Virus record (IMG/VR): IMGVR_UViG_3300026544_000012 | Location: 1-35,392 of that record | DNA length: 35,392 nt | Reading direction: 5' to 3' (one strand) | Origin: a virus | Notes under the pieces: model-generated | Seen by the model: only the letters and a program-made list of their open reading frames with translations | Databases searched by the model: none | What the model was told of the DNA's origin: nothing | Program-made: the position numbers and the translations under genes | Part shown: piece by piece, positions 31,498-35,392 of the stretch | How positions within the stretch are numbered: the stretch's first letter is position 1 | How the letters are laid out: each line of letters begins with the position of its first letter

Positions 31498-31679
31498 TGG
31501 GATATAAAGACCGCACTTGGTGTGTAAGTACAGATTGCAGACTGTTCAATACCTGTGACAGGGCGTTGACAGATGCGGTCAAGGAAGCAGCTATAAAATG
31601 GTGGGGAAATTCGTCTGCACCATTCACACAATCAAACCAGTTTGAGTGCTTTGAACCACTCAGCAAAGAGGAGGATTAA
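31494..31679 (+). CDS. Small Cys-containing protein (61 aa)
   Basis: A 61-residue protein (WCVSTDCRLFNTCDRALTDA ... SNQFECFEPL). The C-x5-C-x5-C spacing and a late Cys suggest metal binding. It overlaps the gene before it by ATGA. Its end carries the first copy of a duplicated ribosome-site/start segment. Confidence 0.55.
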   Translation: MMGYKDRTWCVSTDCRLFNTCDRALTDAVKEAAIKWWGNSSAPFTQSNQFECFEPLSKEED

Positions 31680-31720
31680 ACATGAATGGAAAGCAAAGAG
31701 GAGAGTCAAACATGAATGGA
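31661..31720 (+). repeat. 30-bp tandem duplication of a ribosome site and start codon
   Basis: The units 31661-31690 and 31691-31720 match at 26 of 30 positions. Each holds AAGAGGAG and, after it, AAACATGAATGGA. The next gene therefore has two complete initiation regions in frame, ten codons apart. Confidence 0.8.
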
Positions 31721-32005
31721 ATAAATGAAAGTATGAAATGCCCAACTACGTTAGCACCTGATCGACAATCAGATGTTGCTTTTAGTCGTCTGTCGCAGAT
31801 TAGTGACCGGGTCGGAAAGATGAATGAGGCCCTCAGAATGCATGCTTCACCGTTGTTGAGACCAGAGGAGCCTATCTGTCAACCAGAACCTGCTCCCGTC
31901 AACAATGCAGAATCGGAATTCTTTACCGAGTTGTTGGTTGGGATCAATGTCCTGAGCAGTCGACTCGATGACCTTGAAACTACGATCTCAAGAATCGAGG
32001 TTTGA
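31682..32005 (+). CDS. Hypothetical coiled-coil protein with dual start (107 or 97 aa)
   Basis: A 107-residue protein from the first ATG (31682), or 97 residues from the second ATG (31712), each with its own AAGAGGAG site created by the tandem duplication. The N-terminus of both forms is MNG. The middle is Pro/Glu-rich (RPEEPICQPEPAP) and the C-terminus a coiled coil (VLSSRLDDLETTISRIEV). No family is recognised. Confidence 0.55.
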   Translation: MNGKQRGESNMNGINESMKCPTTLAPDRQSDVAFSRLSQISDRVGKMNEALRMHASPLLRPEEPICQPEPAPVNNAESEFFTELLVGINVLSSRLDDLETTISRIEV

Positions 32006-32006
32006 T

Positions 32007-32360
32007 ATGGCCCATGAACCATTACTCGACGGCCTGACAACGGTCAGGCTTAATCAACTAAAGCCGACCTACCTACGACCGAAGATAGCAGTCAAAATAG
32101 ATACAGAGGAGATTCCTAAGGATCTCACTTACTCGAGCTTCCTCACCTGCTACAGGATGACACTCGTCCTTGGGGCTGAGGTAGTCTCCACCCGGGAAGG
32201 TAGAACCGACCATGTCCGGGACATGCTCCGCAGACACATAGCGAATGGACTGTACGGCAACATCTTAGAGGAATCATATGTTCTGATTGAGAAGCTGCAT
32301 GAGGAGGACATCGGGTCGTGCTTAGATCAGGTCGATAAGATGATAAGGCTAATGCGATGA
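32007..32360 (+). CDS. Hypothetical helical protein (117 aa)
   Basis: A 117-residue protein starting MAHEPLLDGLTTVRLNQLKP, with a central alpha/beta part (YSSFLTCYRMTLVLGAEVVS) and amphipathic C-terminal helices. A GAGG site precedes the ATG at 32007; an upstream in-frame ATG lies inside the previous gene without a site. It overlaps the endonuclease gene by ATGA. Function unknown. Confidence 0.55.
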   Translation: MAHEPLLDGLTTVRLNQLKPTYLRPKIAVKIDTEEIPKDLTYSSFLTCYRMTLVLGAEVVSTREGRTDHVRDMLRRHIANGLYGNILEESYVLIEKLHEEDIGSCLDQVDKMIRLMR

Positions 32361-32863
32361 TTACCCAGAAAAGATTGAAAGAGATGCTTCATTATGATCC
32401 GGATACTGGAGTGTTTACATGGCTGGTGAATCTTCCCAACGGCACTAAGGTCGGAGATATTGCTGGGTGTAATAATTTCCGTTATAATCTTATCGGTGTT
32501 GATAAAAAACAATATTTAATCCATCGTCTCGCATTTCTTTACATGATCGGTGAAATTCCTAAATATGTGGATCACATCAATGAGATCAAGGATGACAACC
32601 GTTGGTGCAATCTGCGTCCCTGTAACCAGAGTCAGAACATGGCTAATGTGGTAGCACCTTTATCCAACAATAAATCAGGATTCAAAGGTGTGTATTGGGA
32701 GAAGTATCGATGTAAATGGAGGGCTGATATCAAAAAGAACGGAAAGAATCATCTCGTCGGTCGCTTCGATAGCCCGGAAGCAGCACATAAAGCTTACAAG
32801 CAGAAGCATGTGGAAATTTTCGGAGAATTTTCTCCATATTTTAAGCAGGAGGGAAGCCCATGA
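32357..32863 (+). CDS. HNH endonuclease with AP2 domain, probable free-standing homing nuclease
   Basis: A 168-residue protein. The N-terminal LHYDPDTGVFTW and AGC..FRYNLIGVDKKQYLIHRL segments, followed by YVDHINEIKDDNRWCNLR, are the HNH_3-type nuclease (H-R-x-A-x-x-x-M, D-H-I-N, D-N-R-x-x-N-L-R). The C-terminal ~55 residues (FKGVYWEKYRCKWRADIK ... EAAHKAYKQKHVEIF) form an AP2 DNA-binding domain. Catalytic His and Asn residues look intact. The gene is inserted between two genes and overlaps both by ATGA, so it is co-translated and not in an intron. Confidence 0.88.
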   Translation: MITQKRLKEMLHYDPDTGVFTWLVNLPNGTKVGDIAGCNNFRYNLIGVDKKQYLIHRLAFLYMIGEIPKYVDHINEIKDDNRWCNLRPCNQSQNMANVVAPLSNNKSGFKGVYWEKYRCKWRADIKKNGKNHLVGRFDSPEAAHKAYKQKHVEIFGEFSPYFKQEGSP

Positions 32864-33105
32864 ACTGTCCGGAGCATGACAACTTGTCAGTCCCATATTG
32901 CCCACAATGCCTCGCAAATTACTGGGAGGCCCGGTATCGGGAACTGAAACGCAAGACCAGTGACTCGGTCACCGAGGCTGCATACCGTATCAGGTTCCTG
33001 CAGCAATACACCCCGGGCGAAGATTCAAAATGGTACAAACTTCTTGAGTCTATCGCCACGGATATTCAAAAATGGCATGAAGATGCCCTCAAAAAGAAGG
33101 AGTAA
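32860..33105 (+). CDS. Zinc-knuckle protein (81 aa)
   Basis: An 81-residue protein with MNCPEHDNLSVPYCPQC at the start (C-x-x-H ... C-x-x-C), then a long helix (WEARYRELKRKTSDSV) and a Lys/Glu-rich C-terminus. The layout recalls the 67-residue protein at 31294. It overlaps the endonuclease gene by ATGA. Confidence 0.55.
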   Translation: MNCPEHDNLSVPYCPQCLANYWEARYRELKRKTSDSVTEAAYRIRFLQQYTPGEDSKWYKLLESIATDIQKWHEDALKKKE

Positions 33106-33109
33106 AACC

Positions 33110-33667
33110 ATGATCAGAAAAAGAAAAAATAAATCAGCAGGTAAATCATTGGAATCCATCATCTACACGAAATCTGTAGATAAATTTATCCCGATGGCAG
33201 CAGCTCATGCTGACCTTGTTGTCTCTGGTATTAATTACGATCCCAGCGACAAAGAGTATAAACGTAAAAGGAAAAGGGGGGAAAAGCTCATTAACCTCCG
33301 GAAGAATGAGACCGAGGATCAACGTCTTGCCCGTGTTAATAAATGGAATAAAGAGTATCATACCGAGATGAACCGACTGTGTCATGAAGCCGGCATCCGG
33401 ACAATGATTTCCACTCTGATTGTTCTGCTCTTTCTCACGGTCTCCTGTTATGCCAGTGGCACGATATACCAGACTCAGGGGATCACACCGATCCGGGACT
33501 ATGATGCACCATCCTATCATTATGACGACGACGGACGGGTGTATCAGGGCCAAGGAATGACTGACATTGAAGACTATAATGAAGACGCTTATGTCGTTGA
33601 AGATGACATGGCTTATAAAGTTCAAGGTCAGACAAACATCAGGGACTATGAATTAGAGGAGGAATAA
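33110..33667 (+). CDS. Membrane-anchored protein with three 14-residue extracytoplasmic repeats
   Basis: A 185-residue protein from ATG 33110 (AAGGAG upstream); an open frame to 32960 lies inside the previous gene. The first ~98 residues are basic and cytoplasmic (MIRKRKNKSAGKSLES; KEYKRKRKRGEKLINLRK). One hydrophobic helix follows (MISTLIVLLFLTVSCYASG), resembling a signal peptide or anchor with a possible cleavage after CYA. The remaining ~65 residues hold three repeats: IYQTQGITPIRDYD, VYQGQGMTDIEDYN, AYKVQGQTNIRDYE. Similar 'IYxTxxxTxIRDY' repeats occur in small bacterial periplasmic proteins. It may act in the envelope, for example in superinfection control; that is inference. Confidence 0.6.
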   Translation: MIRKRKNKSAGKSLESIIYTKSVDKFIPMAAAHADLVVSGINYDPSDKEYKRKRKRGEKLINLRKNETEDQRLARVNKWNKEYHTEMNRLCHEAGIRTMISTLIVLLFLTVSCYASGTIYQTQGITPIRDYDAPSYHYDDDGRVYQGQGMTDIEDYNEDAYVVEDDMAYKVQGQTNIRDYELEEE

Positions 33668-33670
33668 ACC

Positions 33671-33961
33671 ATGGATATTCATTCTTCTAAAGAGAAAGTA
33701 TTTTACTGTCCCATCTGTGGAAACCCCCGTGAAAAACGCAAAGACGGTGGTTATTGCAGACGCTGTGCAACTCTGACAGCCAATATCAACACCAAAAAAC
33801 GACGTAAAAATGTTAGCAATGATATAGCTCACCATCTACAGGAGTTACAAATCCTGCGAAAAATTTATGATGGTAAGCCAACGACCCTTATTATTCGGGA
33901 GATCATTAATTCTCAACAGTATTATATTACTAAATTCGGGGAAGGTGTGAGAGTTGAATGA
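33671..33961 (+). CDS. Zinc-ribbon protein, paralogue of 29921-30199
   Basis: A 96-residue protein with CPICGNPREKRKDGGYCRRC (zinc ribbon), a basic patch (TKKRRKN), and a helical end (LQELQILRKIYDGKPTTLII). It matches the order and spacing of the 92-residue protein at 29921. Nucleic-acid binding is plausible. It overlaps the next gene by ATGA. Confidence 0.6.
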   Translation: MDIHSSKEKVFYCPICGNPREKRKDGGYCRRCATLTANINTKKRRKNVSNDIAHHLQELQILRKIYDGKPTTLIIREIINSQQYYITKFGEGVRVE

Positions 33962-34164
33962 GCAGATGGTACGGAAGAAGGAAGCAAAATAATGATTTTG
34001 TCTTTCCCGCAATTGTAATGAAGCATGGTGAATGGTGGGTGGTCTGCGATAGCAGTGAAAAACATATCAAAGTCCTACTCACCATGAACCCTGTTTCCGC
34101 TCGGAAAACAGCAGACTATGTAAACAAGACCGGTAACTGGATATTGACAGGGATCGGTCGATAA
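33958..34164 (+). CDS. Small hypothetical protein (68 aa)
   Basis: A 68-residue protein starting MSRWYGRRKQNNDFVFPAIV, with a beta-rich middle (GEWWVVCDSS) and a helix (SARKTADYVNKTG). It overlaps the previous gene by ATGA. Function unknown. Confidence 0.55.
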   Translation: MSRWYGRRKQNNDFVFPAIVMKHGEWWVVCDSSEKHIKVLLTMNPVSARKTADYVNKTGNWILTGIGR

Positions 34165-34184
34165 ACTCATCTAGGAGGATGATT

Positions 34185-34361
34185 ATGAACGATGTGAAAT
34201 TGATTGATCTGTTTGCGATGGCATCTTTGATCGCAGTGAGAAGCCAGATGTCAGCGTCTAATATGGAAGCAGAAGATGACAAAATCCGCAAACAGATGGC
34301 CGATGCATGCTACCGTGATGCTGCTGCAATGCTGTCTGTGAGAACTAAATTCATAACTTGA
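34185..34361 (+). CDS. Small helical hypothetical protein (58 aa)
   Basis: A 58-residue helical protein starting MNDVKLIDLFAMASLIAVRS and containing YRDAAAMLSVR. The pattern DLFAxAxLxA ... A-Y-x-x-A-x-x-M recurs in small phage proteins of unknown role. AGGAGG lies upstream; the ATG at 34179 is too close to it, so 34185 is preferred. Last gene of the rightward operon before the second promoter. Confidence 0.55.
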   Translation: MNDVKLIDLFAMASLIAVRSQMSASNMEAEDDKIRKQMADACYRDAAAMLSVRTKFIT

Positions 34362-34371
34362 TAAAAATACC

Positions 34372-34400
34372 TTGACTTAATAAACTCAGTTGATTATTAT
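34372..34400 (+). promoter_or_regulatory. Second rightward promoter with the shared operator element
   Basis: TTGACT (34372-34377), a 17-base spacer and TATTAT (34395-34400), 50 bases before the DUF932 gene. The stretch AGTTGATTATTATC is identical to that in the promoter at 27162. The element inside the spacer matches the control-region 17-mer at 14 of 17 positions. Confidence 0.75.
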
Positions 34401-34450
34401 CCTCACCAGACAGCAACACAATCAACTAACCCGATCATAGGAGATCACCC

Positions 34451-35380
34451 ATGAGTATGTTCACAACTGACCAAAACTATCGCCCAGAACTGAATGACAA
34501 CGACCTGTTCCGGATGGCCCCAAGCATTTTTGCAACTCAACCTTCCGAGATTGTTTCAGATCGTTATAGCTTCATTCCAACTATCGACGTCATCAACGGT
34601 CTGCGTGACAACGGCTGGTTGCCAGTTGACGCACAACAGACTAAAGTCCGCAAAGGTGAGAAGGTTGATACCACCTTGCACATGATCCGGTTCCGCAATC
34701 CCGATCTGGAGCCAGTGGGCAATGACAAAATCTTTCCTGAGGTCATTATGACCAACAGTCACAACCGGACATCGGCATTCAAGTTCATGACCGGGTTGTT
34801 CCGGATGGTTTGTTCCAATGGTCTGGTGACCAGTGATGCCAACTTCGGCAGTGTGTCAGTCCGGCACAACAGCAAAGCCGTTGAGGAGTCGATTCAAGCT
34901 GCCTTTGGTATGCTTGATAACATCCCCAAGGTCGTGCAGGAGATTGAGCGGTTCAAGCAAATTGAACTGTCCCCGATCCATCAGGAAGTATTTGCCAAGT
35001 CTGCTCTCAACTATAAGTATGGTAGTCACAACCAGCAGAACGAAGGTAAAGATCTGAAGATTATTTATGCCAACCCTCACGAGTTTCAACGTGAGCAGTA
35101 CATTGCCAACGAGCAGGGCAAGGATATCGACCTGATCAAATACATCCCTGTGAAACCGGATCAGCTCCTTACAACTCGTCGGTCACAAGATGTCGGTCGA
35201 AGTCTCTGGACAACTTACAACAAGATCCAAGAAAACCTGATGAACACATCCTTGAAGGGTTATTCACCCAGCGGTCGTAGATCGACTACCCGTGGTGTCA
35301 CCGCCATTAATCAGAATGTCAACCTCAACAAGGCCCTCTGGTCAATGACTACCTACTTGGCTGATCGTATCGCAGCTTAA
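34451..35380 (+). CDS. DUF932 family protein
   Basis: A 309-residue protein of the DUF932 (phage/plasmid-like) family. Family features: SDRYSFIPTIDVINGLRDNG near residue 36, an HMIRFRN strand, PEVIMTNSHNRTSAFKFMTG and GLFRMVCSNGLV, followed by a helical C-terminal half. Length is usual for phage members. The function of the family is not established. It has its own promoter, GGAG before the ATG, and is complete, ending 12 bases before the window edge. Confidence 0.85.
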   Translation: MSMFTTDQNYRPELNDNDLFRMAPSIFATQPSEIVSDRYSFIPTIDVINGLRDNGWLPVDAQQTKVRKGEKVDTTLHMIRFRNPDLEPVGNDKIFPEVIMTNSHNRTSAFKFMTGLFRMVCSNGLVTSDANFGSVSVRHNSKAVEESIQAAFGMLDNIPKVVQEIERFKQIELSPIHQEVFAKSALNYKYGSHNQQNEGKDLKIIYANPHEFQREQYIANEQGKDIDLIKYIPVKPDQLLTTRRSQDVGRSLWTTYNKIQENLMNTSLKGYSPSGRRSTTRGVTAINQNVNLNKALWSMTTYLADRIAA

Positions 35381-35392
35381 TTACTATCATCT

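Noticed and set aside
32960-33109. Upstream extension of the membrane-anchored protein
   Set aside because: It lies inside the preceding gene in another frame without a ribosome site; AAGGAG marks the start at 33110.

Overview
The window is part of the genome of a tailed double-stranded DNA phage. It is most likely podovirus-like: there is a terminase, portal, scaffold and coat set, an adaptor plus nozzle-like tail protein and a block of probable ejection proteins, but no sheath, tail tube or tape-measure gene. No tRNA, rRNA, integrase or CRISPR array is visible. The host cannot be read from this sequence. Polymerase and lysis genes are not recognisable, so the genome must continue beyond the window.

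Layout. Positions 1-26289 are a virion module on the minus strand, read right to left: small and large terminase, two small genes, portal, several small genes (one HNH-like), scaffold, major capsid protein, two small head genes, head-tail adaptor, a large tail (nozzle-like) protein, a tail fibre with decapeptide repeats, two octapeptide-repeat proteins, two radical SAM enzymes, a small helper-like gene, a coiled-coil protein ending in a Hint domain, a GNAT-like protein, ejection-type proteins, a spike-base protein and a receptor-binding or tip protein cut by the left edge. Positions 26290-27428 are a non-coding divergent control region with 29-bp repeats, an AT-rich stretch, an array of 17-bp palindromes in 26-bp units, a sigma70-type promoter and a structured leader. 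Positions 27429-34361 are about 25 small, tightly overlapping plus-strand genes, many with zinc-binding Cys clusters. A second promoter resembling the first drives a DUF932 gene at the right end.

Main novelty. Positions 8075-12462 look like a phage-borne post-translational modification cassette inside the tail genes. Two tandem radical SAM enzymes, one with a textbook SPASM cysteine cluster, directly follow two proteins built almost wholly of in-register 8-residue repeats (16 and 18 copies). Both repeat proteins, and the upstream tail fibre, carry a similar short N-terminal motif. This suggests that the repeat proteins are virion appendages and the natural substrates of the radical SAM enzymes.

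Second, the major capsid gene is split after its 13th codon by a 748-nt group I intron carrying a LAGLIDADG endonuclease. P1, P10, P3, P6, P7, P8 and P9 pairings can be traced in the sequence and splicing restores a 313-residue capsid protein. Third, the two plus-strand promoters share a 17-bp element that is also repeated, inverted, in the control region, pointing to one regulator for both transcripts.
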